Below are positions 25,040 through 37,000 of a DNA stretch of 64,000 nucleotides, in pieces (within the stretch, counting starts at the first letter, position 1; each line of letters begins with the position of its first letter). Source of the stretch: Nereocystis luetkeana (taxonomy: Eukaryota > Sar > Phaeophyceae > Laminariales > Laminariaceae); the NCBI GenBank assembly GCA_031213475.1, contig JARUPZ010000016.1, forward strand, positions 5,759,046-5,823,045, read 5' to 3'. The notes under the pieces are model-generated. The model searched no databases. It had not been told where the DNA came from and saw only the letters and a program-made list of their open reading frames with translations. A program made the translations under genes and the position numbers.

Positions 25040-28000
25040 CAATAGCAATAACTTGACGAGTGCATGAACCGAAAACACAACAAGAGACATACCTGATACA
25101 TGAGTCCGTTTTCACGAGAAAGTAACGATACGTACCCACCCCGATACATGTGAATAATCACAGGCCTTGGTGGGGCGCCCAACAAAACAGTAGCACTAAA
25201 CCGGACAAGAACACTCGAAGCGAAAAAAAAAAAACATGGCACAAAGCATATTTTATTTTCATATTTTCGCATCTACCTGATATACCTCGATACAAAAATG
25301 AACGCGTACAAATAACAGGCTTTGGTGGACGCCGGAGCCCGGGTGGCGCTGACGACTCACTACACGCAGCTCAAGGAGCTGGCGGCGCGCGACGACCGCT
25401 TCGCGGTGTCGGCGATGCAGTTCGTCGACGGCCGCCCGACGTACCGCCTCGTTAAGGGCGCGGTTGGCGAGTCCTTCGCGCTACAGGTCAGACATTAACA
25501 TTAACCCCCCCCCCCCCCCCCTCCCCGTACGACTACAACCATGCATGAGATCGAGTACATCTCTCCTATCGAGGACACCCCCCCCCTCCGGTCTATGGTC
25601 ATACGACTACGGCTATGCATAATATCGAGTACACCCCTACCCCCCACCCCCGTTCCTGGAGAACCCGATGTGGTCCGTCCGGGCGTTATAGAGATGCGAG
25701 AGTCTATGGTCATACGACTACGACCATGCATGAGATCGAGTACATGTCTCCTGTTGAGTACACCCCCCCCCCCCCCGTCTCGAAAGGGATGCGTGGTCAA
25801 TGGTCAAATGACTGAGGCAAGCAACAAATGAGTACGCCCCCGCCCCCCGCGCCCCCGCCCCCGCGCTTTGGATTTCCAAACAAATATCAGTTTGTTAACC
25901 CCTTCAGAGCCGCACCCCACGTTTTTGGGGACAAATTACTTGGAATCAATGCGGGTCCTTTTCGCGCAATAACCCTTTTAGGACCGCAGTCTCGTTTTGG
26001 GGACAAAACTACATAGAATTTGAGTGTTTTTCTCCCGAAACGGGACCGCAGTCTCGTTTTGGGGACAAAACTACATGGAATTTGAGTTTTTTTTCTCCCC
26101 AAACGAGACCGCGGTCTCGTTTTGGGGTCACAACTTTGTAGAATTTGAGGGGGTTTTTCTCCCAAAACGGGACCGCAGTCTCGTTTGGGGGACAAACCTA
26201 CATAGAATTTGAGCGTTTTTCTCCCGAAACGGGACCGCAGCTTGCCCTAAAAGGGGTTAAGGAACTACGTACCTTAAGGGCGTTGAGTTTATTCGCACAG
26301 GGGCGCGTTTTTTTTTTTTTCGTAGCAGCGCGCTCGTTTTTTTTTTTTTTTCCAGGTCGAGAAGGTTGCTATGATGATACCGAACAAAAGGAAGGGGGCG
26401 TTTTTCGGAGAATATCTGGTCCGAGAAGAGCCTTCCGAAAATAGGATGTTCACATGTTCGACTTTGGGCACCCTTTCATGCACCGTCGTTGTCGAAAACA
26501 AAAACGAGCGCTGAAAGAATGATCGCGCGCGAAACTCCACGCCCCTTAAGAAACGCCATTTCAGCGGTACGGTTTGTGTATACCAGGTACGTACAGTAGT
26601 ACTGGTAGGCCCCACCGTCTCTGGTGGTTTGGGATTTTTTGTGTGCTGGCGCGGTCGGAAAGGGGTTCTCGGGGTTTTTCGTTCGGGATTGGGATCGGAA
26701 TTTTGAGATCGGTACTGGGGTTGGGAGCGGTGGTGGGATGGGGAGCGGGAAAAAAATTGGGATTGGGAGTGTTTTCGGGATCGGGAACAGGATTGGGATC
26801 GGGAACAGGATTGAGATCGGGGAAAGGTTTGGGATTGGGATCAGAGTTGGAATCGGGAGTGGAGTTAGCGCGGTCGGAAAGGGGTTCTCGGGGTTTTTCG
26901 TTCGGGATTGGGATCGGAATTTTGAGATCGGTACTGGGGTTGGGAGCGGTGGTGGGATGGGGAGCGGGAAAAAAATTGGGATTGGGAGTGTTTTCGGGAT
27001 CGGGAACAGGATTGGGATCGGGAACAGGATTGAGATCGGGGAAAGGTTTGGGATTGGGATCAGAGTTGGAATCGGGAGTGGAGTTAGGGATCAAGCGGAG
27101 TATTGAGACCGGCTTTCGGATCAGAATCGGGGATACCGTAAGAGTCGCCACCGATCCTACGTGTAGTAATTTGAGATTCTGGGATGTCGCTGTCGAGGAG
27201 TGGAGAGGGGCGGGGCGCTAGGGTCAATGGGTAGCGAGGACCGAGGTTTTCGTCATAGCTCATGATCTGGGTTGCGGTCGGGGCGGGGATCGGGGGGTGG
27301 CTTTAAACCGATCTCCCTTGACAGGGATCAATTTCTCGCTGTCGTAAGTTGATTTTTTTTTCATCACATTTGGTTTTTCGTTTCATTTCTTGTCGTATTT
27401 TTTTCTCGCGAAAGAACATATGCGCACAATATTTGCTTCGCCGTCGTTCAGTCAATTGCTACGTAGCTATAGCACACGAACTATAGCGATACTCTATTTC
27501 ATTCGTAGCTTGGTGTGTCTGGTTTTGCTGTCTGGCTGGCTGTTTCCAAGCTGTAATTGCTCGCTGTGCAGGCATCGGCAAGCGATGCTTGTAATACGAC
27601 ACGTCGAGCCGTGAGTTGGGTGGCTATTAGTTGCCAGCTAGGCATTAGTCGCCTACCGGTAGGTGATATAGTTGGTTGCGGCGGTGCCAACCATCCGACT
27701 GTTTCGGTTTCCTAGCTTTTGGGAGGCTTCTTTGCTAAGGGGTGCGCATTTCTCCCCGTACGACCACTCGCTAAGAGGGGGAGAAAGAGCTGATAGGCCT
27801 CCTGCAACTGTTTGTTTCATTTTTCTTGTCGCTGTGGCTCTTACCAGGTGGCGGAGCGCCTAGAGCTCCCGGCCTTTGTCGTAGATCGCGCCCGAAGCCT
27901 GCTGGACGAGAACACCCGACAGGTGGGTGATTTTCCCGGCCCGCTTTAATTTTGGACCAGCGCATTCCGCGCCTAACTGGGGGCAGAGCACCCCGGCAGG

Positions 28001-31000
28001 TTGTTACATTATTTCGACCACGTCACAAGCAAGGGGGAGATTATCCGGCGGGGTAGTTCGAGAAAATTCCGCACGTCAGATAGATCACGAGGTATGGATC
28101 ATCTACAAATTATCTACAGATAGATCATCTAGATCCTTACCTGTCGCTCTGAGGTGCTGGGCAGGGTCTGTATAGCACAGTTCCAACCCAGGAAACATGT
28201 GCTACTCGGTATCGTATGTCATGCACACTATACAGCTCCCACCCGGGAAATGACCTAGATCATACAGATCATACAGATCATACAAATCAGGGGTCTATCT
28301 GCCCCGAAAGATCTACTGTAGTAGATCAGCAAGCGGGTATCGATGATCTGTACGATGTGTTGGGATATTCACGGTAGGCGGCTACCGGGACGGGAGGACT
28401 CGACGGTGTAGTGGGTGCGCCTTTTCTTAGGTGGATGCACGGGGAGAGAGGGGCTCGACTCGTTTTTGGGTTACGTCCCGTCTGACGTCTCCAGAGGTGG
28501 GGGGAGGTTGAGTCCTACCCCCCCGTCCCCGTCCCCTTCCCGGCATTGGTATAAAGCGAAGGTCTATGGTCATGAAACTACGGCCATGCATGACGCATGA
28601 CATGAGTACACCCCCCCCTCCCCTGCTTCCTCCTGAGGAATATCGTTCACGGTGGTGGAGGTAGGTATGTCATCATATATGGTGGCGTATCAATACACGA
28701 AACGCCGCGCACGCCTCCGTCCGGAATCAAAGGTGTCCGAGCTGATCACCAAGCTGGAGGGAGAACGGAATGAGCTGCAGGAGAAGATTGAGAGGGCGGA
28801 AAAGAAGGAGGTGGAAGTCCTCGCACAGGTAGGTCGCCCGCACAAACATACGTCCGCGTACGTAGCGCCCGTGCTCTTATTAGCCCCCTTTTTCGACGTT
28901 TTTCAGACGGGGAAAATAACGGCGAAAACTGACGATGGCAACAACGAAAAAATGCATCCAATATGGTTCTACTATTACGGGGGACCATAGTTAATATGAC
29001 CAAATATTGTTAGTAAAAATGGTTAATATATAGGTTTTTATGTATACCATAGGTCCTATTAACTATGGTCCCCCGTTATAGGTACAAGTTAGGGTACGTA
29101 GGCATTTTTTTATTTAGGGGGGGGGGGGGACCGTGGTTTTGGACGTTTTCACTTTGAATAAGGCCGTCATTTACAAACCAATAATAACAAAATGAAGGGT
29201 CAAGCACGTGCCAGGTATTCGTTCAAAAAAGCTGAACAGTTGGGCGGGAGTCCTGCTGTATCGGCACCTGCTTGGTGCGGGATGATACCTTTTGGTGTCT
29301 GGACTATGAATACAGTGCAAGGGACTGTTTCCAAGATGGGCGCAGCATATTCCGTCTCGAACTGCTGCTGCGCACTCACGCCAGCCGTGGCCGGACGATA
29401 GTACCAAAACATGCGTACCTGGTATCATTTTTTTTCTATGTGGTGATATTACCAAGGTTTTACCCTTCCTTGTTGTTGCTGTTCTTGTTGATATTTCCAA
29501 AACTTCAATTTTCCCTTCTTTTTTTTGTTCGTAATATCACCCAACTTAACCGTTTTGTTGTTGATGTTACGAAAATTGTGTTTTTTTTGTCAATGTCTCT
29601 GGGTCACCAAAAGGGTTCTTTTTAGGACTGCAGTCAGTCTCGTTCTGGGGACAAACCACTAAAATTCTAAGCAGTTTGCCCCGAAAACGGGACTGCGGTC
29701 CTAGATATGAGTGGGACCACAAACTAGGAAAACACGATTTTAAAATGCACCATAACAACAGCAGTAGCAGCTGCAGTTGGTGGTGATGGCGACGGATTGC
29801 GACAAGCGGAGCATGCGAGGGGTAGGAACATATTTTTGCATTGAACATGGAGGATGTCCCCAGGCCGAATCAGAAGGCGAGTCGATGTAGAGGTACAGGA
29901 GAGCTTCAGTAAATCTCAAACCTGTTGATTTCCATGTCGTTGTTGCTGTTGTTGGTTTTGGCTTGGGTGAGGATCATTAGTGTTGGCGCCATTGCTGCTG
30001 GCGTTGCGGCCATTCATTCGCTTGCTACGTTCTTATTTTCTCGTCCTTTCAGCCACCTGTCGGAGCTTTGTTTTTGTGAACGCGCGATAGTGTTTGCCTT
30101 TTTGTTCGTGCTTGGCTTATTCGCAGTGCTTGTTGTTGCGGTAGTTGTGGTTGTCGTTTGCTTCCTTGGCTTTAGGCTATCCATCTCGTCGCAAGCGGAC
30201 GTCTGTCGTTGATTTTTTTTTGTCGCTGCTTGTGATACCCAGCGGCCGGCTGGCGTAGATTCGAAGGCATGCAAGCAAGTACGGGTTCTGCGCCGCGGCA
30301 CTCTTGTGTGTTCCTTTCGCTCTCAACTCTCTTTCGGTTTTTGGTCTGTGCAAGATCAATTCGTTTGTTCTCTGTTTTTGCACCCTCCTACTCCGCACCT
30401 CCCGTACTATCACGCTCATACCGTTTTGTGACGAGCGTGAGCGTCCGATTTCTTGCAAGCTTTATTGGTGTCGAGCACTTTTCCGACTGCAACACGTTTT
30501 TGTTTCTCTCAAGACCGTCGCCCCGTTGGGCTTCATGTTGTTAAGCGTACTACAGAGTTTTTTTGTTGTTGCGATTTGGCGCTTGTTGTTGCTGATGCAC
30601 CTCTCTTTGGTTCGAAGCGCCTTTTGACTGCTGCTTAGGCTCTCGGATGCGTGTGTTTTTTTGTGGTTGCCGTTGCCGTTTTCTTGCCTTGTGATTTGCT
30701 TGCCGCGGTCGTACAAGCAGTAGCTACTCTTCGTATTGCTTGCGCAGTCATGGCCTGTGAATACCAGGTATGTTACCAGGCGTTGCCGTTGTTGTCTTAC
30801 ACCCCCTTCTGCCCATTGTCTCTGTTACTGCTGCGTCTCTTGCCGGTGCTGGTTCTGCTGCTGGTGCTGGTACTGCTGCTGGTGCTGCTGGTGTTGCTGA
30901 TGCTGGTGCCTCTCCTGCTGCTTGTGCTGGTGCTGCTGGTGCTGGTGCGGTTGGTATTGGTGATGTTGTTTGTTCGTGCTGTACGTGCTGCTGGTGTTGG

Positions 31001-34000
31001 TGGTCTTCGTTTCTGTGCGATACGTTACAGCTCAAGCAGCTCACGCTGGAGCGGGAGGAGGCCGCGGAGCTCCGGTCGATGGCGACGAGGGACGCCGCGA
31101 AGGAGTACGCCGTCAAGCTCGTCGCTAACGAAAAGAAGCTCAAGCAGGTCCGACGCATGCGGTAGCGATGATCGCTGAACTGCGGTGTAGGTGATACGGT
31201 ATAAATTAGTTCCTTCTCCGAGTTCGTCTCACCGAAAAGTACAAACGCTTCGTGAGTTTTTTTTTTTACCCCTTACAGGTATACAGGTACGTTTTTTGTA
31301 TACATTAAAAATAATAAATAAAACAAAAAGTATGTACCAGGCATATATTACGGGGGATCACAGTTAATACCTCGTAGAACCTATGGTATACATAAAAACC
31401 TCTATATTTAACCATTTTTACTAACAATATTTGGTCCTATTAACTATGGTCCCCCGTTATAGTATCCTTTGCTCCTTTTGTCTTCTATATTTAACCATTT
31501 TTACTAACAATATTTGGTCCTATTAACTATGGTCCCCCGTTATAGTATCCTTTGCTCCTTTTGTCTTCACCCTATGCTGCTGTTCGGCTTCCCTGTTTTT
31601 TTTTTGCCCCTAAAGCAGTTTGTAGCTCCGTCTGTACGAGTACATAGTTTTCGCAGGATTTCACGCGCGTGCCCAGGAGGTACGGCATAGTAATCCCCCC
31701 TCGACCCACACGCCGCCAGATACCAGCGTTTGATACCCGTGATTTCTTCGTTTAGTGATTAGTTGTATTATTGGGTTGTTTTGGCTCGTCCTGGTTTAAT
31801 CACAGGGTCTACTGCAGCAAAACCTGTGTACAGTCCTTCTTCATCGTGTGCGAATTTTGCACTGCAGCAGTGAGTGTACTGAACTGTGCTGCATCAGTTG
31901 TACTTTGCGAGTTGTACTATACTGCTGTACTGTACTCGTTGTACTGCTGTGCCAGTTGTACTGTACTGCACCAGTTGCACTGTGCAAGTTGTACAGCTGT
32001 ACGTATTGCTGTACTGTACCAGCAGTACTACGCCGGTTGTGCTGCACTGCCGTACGTACGAGTACCGCACTACTGTACTGCTGTACTGCTGTACTGCCGT
32101 GCTGCAAGTGTATGTGTTGTATTGTACTATCTCCACGGTGTGCTGTATATTGCTGTGTTTCATTGTACGGCACAGCAGTACTGTTCTGTACTATTGCACG
32201 AACAGGTGCCCTCTTCACCCGCCCTCCTGATTTTTCTAGTTGTACCGCGGGCGCCCTATTGATATTTACCGATTTTACTGTGTTCGTAAGCGGGCATGGC
32301 GTGACATACATTAACTTCGTGCAGTAAGAAAATGAAACTTTTCCACGTTCTGCAGATAAACGACATAAAATAGCAAATAACAGACCGGGAATATCAGGTG
32401 GAAGTTGTTCGTTTTTAAAGGATAGACCACTGAGCTACTCAGTCAGCAGCTGACTTGTTCGTTTTATAAAGGATAGACCACTGAGCTACTCAGTCAGCAA
32501 GGATAGACCACTGAGCTACTCAGTCAGCGCTGACTGAGTAGCTCAGTGGTCTATCCTTTATAAAACGAACAAAAGAAGTACCTTTGGGCTCGATACGGCC
32601 TCCCGCCGATAACATCCTCCGGGGTTGATGAAGCCCCTAATCAGCGCCTAGTTTTTTCTTCATATTGTCCCCCTCCCTAGTCGTGAGTTCTTTTACTCAA
32701 GTGGTTCACTCCACTTCCGACTCTCTGGTCGAGTGTTCTTTAATCGTGGTTCTCTCCACCTGATTTCCCTTTTTCTACCCACGGCAGAAAAAGCAAAAAT
32801 ACGACGTCCGGCGGGACTCGAACCCCGGACTTCTTTTGTTCGGTTGATAAAGGGTAGACCACTGAGCTACTAAGTCAGCGCTGACTGAGTAGCTCAGTGG
32901 TCTATCCTTTATAAAACGAACAGAAGTAATACCTAAATCATCGGCATCTGCGTCAAGGCACATATTATCTCGTTCATTAGTTTTTCGCTCGGAAACCGGC
33001 TGGAGGGAGGGGCGGGATGTACTCATGTCATGCATGGGCGTACTCGTATGACCGTAGAGACCCTCGCATCCCTGCAATGCCGGGAAGGAGCACGCCGGGT
33101 TTTCACCGACCAGGCAAACACTTGCTGGAGGGTGGGAGGGGGGGGTTCAACCCTTCGGTGTGCGCGTAGTGCGAACAACGCCTCCCGTCTCATGTACCGG
33201 TAGCAACACGCTTTCGCCCGCGCCTGCAGTCGCGGGTGCGAAACAACAGACGCGATCAGCGGGGAACATGCTTGATCGCGTTGCACCCCATTACGCCGCG
33301 CGTTACACTCTGTGGCCATGGCAAAATCTCTCCCAGAGCTCACACCGTTTTTCTCTCTCGAGGTATTGTCGACGTGCACCTGCTTTGGCTTATTCTATCC
33401 GCACCGCTTGCACCGTTGTGACGCGCTGTTTTGTTTGTTTGGGGGGTGGTTAGATGTTCGATAAAGCCAGGAGCGAACCAACGACGAACGTCATCGGCGG
33501 CAGCATAGGGCAGATCAGGTGCGTGGTTGCGTGGCTACCTAGTTCGCGGGGATTGCGTGTTTACCCCCCCCCCCCCCCCCCCCTTCACTGATGTCGCTGC
33601 TTGCCATGTCGCGCTTGCTTCTGTTACCGGAATCGTATCAACCACTTGGTCAGTGGTCAGTGGTCAGTTAGCACTGCTGCTGCTGCTGCTGCTACTGCTG
33701 CAATAGTGTCGGTGGCTGTGACGGCGGTGGCGGTGAAAGCTATCACGGGTGACCCTCAGCCGCTTCCCTTGCTCGACAAGTGCCGTTTTTGTGTCCGAGC
33801 GCTCGGGGGGGGGGGGATTCTCCCGCATACCGCTATCCTCGTGGCCATGTTTTTTCGTTCTGCTTCCGAGCGTTTTCGACTTCACCCACTCCGGGGTTAA
33901 AAAAATTCTCCCCTCACTTGGGGCAACGGTAAACGGCGACAGGGCGTTGAAAGCGGAGGTTGATAAGGAAGCAGCGGTGCCAACCTACAGTCCCGAAGAC

Positions 34001-37000
34001 CTGGGCCTGACGCCTCTCAAGAAGCGGGACAAGTTACGCCAGGGGGAAAAGCTCGTGGTGTGCTCGGGTTCACAGATCGGCTTGGAAGGGGAGGTCCTGT
34101 CGGTGAGCCGCGTTTTTTTTTTCAGTACAGGACAGCTCGGGACACCGAACCTTCAAGCTCAGATTGTTCTCGCTGTCGATCTCATTGAATGACGCAGGGG
34201 TATGCGCATCAGAGTTGACATGAAGTCGAATCTTGTCGTGGGTGTTAGACGGCAGGGTACTACTCGCGACGCGGCGCACTTTTTTGGTCGTCGGGGAGGA
34301 GGAGGCGTTTGTCGTTGCGAATGTCAGTGTTGTCCTCAGACGCACGGAACGCAGACGCGTGAGCCCATGCACGGTGCCGCCTCCGTCCGCCGCGTTGGCG
34401 AAGATCCTGCCTTCTCTCTAGAAACCCTGCTAGGTTCTAGATACTACCGGTATATACAGTAGTAAGCAATGGTTGATAGTGAATCTTCCTCAGGTAGCTA
34501 TGTAGGCACTCTGATTCGCTAAGGGTATACTACACGCGCCTCAATCAACCTAGAGTGTTTCCCAGCCACGGCATCCGGGGTCCGCCGAATCAACCTAGAG
34601 TCTCTCCAAGCACAGCATCCAAGCCGGCCGAGCCAACCTAGAATCTTGCGAGGCACAGCATCCAAGCACTGATCACTGGCATAGGCTTCGAGTTAGGGTT
34701 AATATTTGGATCGGAGGGTCGGCTTTAGGCGTCAAGCACGAAACCTCCGTGAACATTCACTATCAAGGTGTGACCATCCTTCGGTATACCTCGAGTAATG
34801 TACATGTACACTGTACCAGTTCACGTCATGCAACAGTCCGCGTATATACGATTCATTGTTTGTTTTGTTAAATCCTCGTTTTGGTATCTAGAGCAGCAGT
34901 GTATCGGACACAAGGCCCACACGCGTGCCCACGACCGCCAGAGCTTCGGCAACCGGCACCCCCCGACAAGTAGTGGTGCCCACGGCATCCGTTTTGTCCC
35001 CTTTCCCCCCTGTTTTAGTTTGTTGTCGCGATTTTGAGCGGAGACGACGATAGAGGTCAGCAACCACCCACCTCTCTACAACCCCACGCAGCGGCTTACC
35101 CTTAGCCATACTCCTGACGAAGGCTTTGTCGTACCTCCCTTCCAACCTCCAACCGCAGTATTATCCCACTCCTTTGCCTCCCGCGCCACCTGTCCCATCC
35201 AACCCTCAAGACCCACCAAACCGGCAGGACCCACCCACCCATTAGGACTCACCCAGCCCTCCGGACCCGCGCGAATCGCTTATATTCCCACACCTACATA
35301 TCATGCACATATACGTACGCTCACGCAAACAACTCACAACATTTGTTTTGTCTCCGTTTCAACGAACCCGCGCGCTGCCGTACGTGGTGTGGTTTAGCAC
35401 ACGATACCTCCACGATACCGCACGGGGTGGCCTTCTCAATTTGTTTTTGGGGGGGGAAATGAAAATGTTTTCCCATGTACGGCACCCGTCCCACTCAACC
35501 GTCGTAGGAGACCTAGCCAAGCCTTGGTATGGGGGACCCGCGGAGAAATCGCTTTTTATCCCCACATGCACAACGTACACTAAGACATTATTTTATTTGT
35601 TTTTTTGTCTCTTTGGTCCGCGCTGTAAAACCGTACGCGGCGTGACTCGGTGCACGATACCGGACGGACGGACGGTCGCCTTCTCAACTTGAGAAATAAA
35701 ACATATTTTTTTTCCGCTCGATAAAGCAAATGTAAAATCGTATCTTGACCTTGAAAAAACACACGTTCTTTTTTCTGTCTTTTCGCTGTTTTTGTTGTTT
35801 CCTTCCATATGCGCGCGGCTAAAGACGTCAAATCGGGACGTGGAAGTGTTTCTGCCGTCCGTCGAGTCGGCGATGCGCTTCGGGTTCTCGCAGCTGAGCC
35901 GGATCCCCGCGGGCGGGGTAAAGTGGCCGGCGCCAAAGGGGGCGGCGATGGGAGGCGCCAGAAGACGGGGCGCAGGAGGCGTTTCTGGGGGTGGGGGGAA
36001 ACCATCGCCGCCGGTCGAAACGATCGGCGCGTCCGCGGTGGGTTTTGGTGTGTTGCGTTGGTTTGTTTGTTTGTTCGTTTGTTTGTCGTTTTTTATTTCG
36101 TTGTTGTTTTTTTGTTTTTGTTTTCGTGTTTTGTTTCAATTTGTTCTCGTTTTTGGTTGTTTTATGTGACATGGACATCAGCCGCGAGAGGCCACGCCGG
36201 TTTTTCGGGAGTCTATTGATAGTGGTTGAAGTGGATATTTTATGGTAGGGGGTGGGTGGACCGTGTTGTGTGGTGTGATACTTGCGTTGGTTTGCGCGCG
36301 TTTTTTGCTTGGCGTCTCCTCTCGACATAGAGCTCCGGTGGCTTTGTCTTGATGCTGCCACTGATATTGAAGTCTTGTTCGTGCCTTTGCCTTCGGCCTC
36401 CTTGGACGTGCCGAGTCAGATGGCGCACGATGATGTGCCCCCTACCCCCTTATCAATTGTTTTATTTATTTTTTCTCGGCGTTATCCACAGGCGGTAAAC
36501 TCACGCCTGTGTGTCCTTGTCAGTCCTTCTTGTATTGCCGCCGTGGTTTTGCTACGATTTTGGCTGTCCACTGCGTTTTGCTGTTTATCGCGGGTGCTTA
36601 ACGCCTACGTAATTTCCCTACGTATGGCTCTGCTGCAGCTCTACTCATCTCCTATTAACCCTTCGGGAGGCCCGAGATAGCGACCGAACCAATGGTTGAT
36701 AACTTTGGTGTTGCCAACCATTGAACCGTCTACGAGCACGGCGCGAGCGCCCGGCACTTCGGGTAGGATCGTGTTGCGCCCTTGTCACACAACTCCTAGC
36801 TTTCAACCACTTTAACTCGGACACCAACCATTGTGTCATCCCCCAATCACGCAGTGGCCGTTTTTGAACTCGTGATTTTTCTTATCGGAAATTTTCTGTG
36901 TGAAGTCTCAAGAGGAATGTAAGGTCTAATAAAATGCTTATCATGGATGTGGGTGCTTATTTTCATCCCTTCTTTACCGGAAGTTTTTGACGAGGTGTTA

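Noticed and set aside
26561..27221. Long open frames of 196-215 codons on both strands
   Set aside because: They come from a duplicated GGGATCGGGA-type repeat whose length is a multiple of three. There is no start context, domain or splice logic.
31771..32327. Cys/Tyr-rich proteins of about 160 residues on both strands
   Set aside because: All six frames are open because of the GTACTGCTGTACT repeat; the composition is wholly repeat-driven.
32800..32880. Functional tRNA gene on the minus strand
   Set aside because: A and B boxes are present, but the 5' and 3' ends do not form an acceptor stem and the anticodon arm is unclear.
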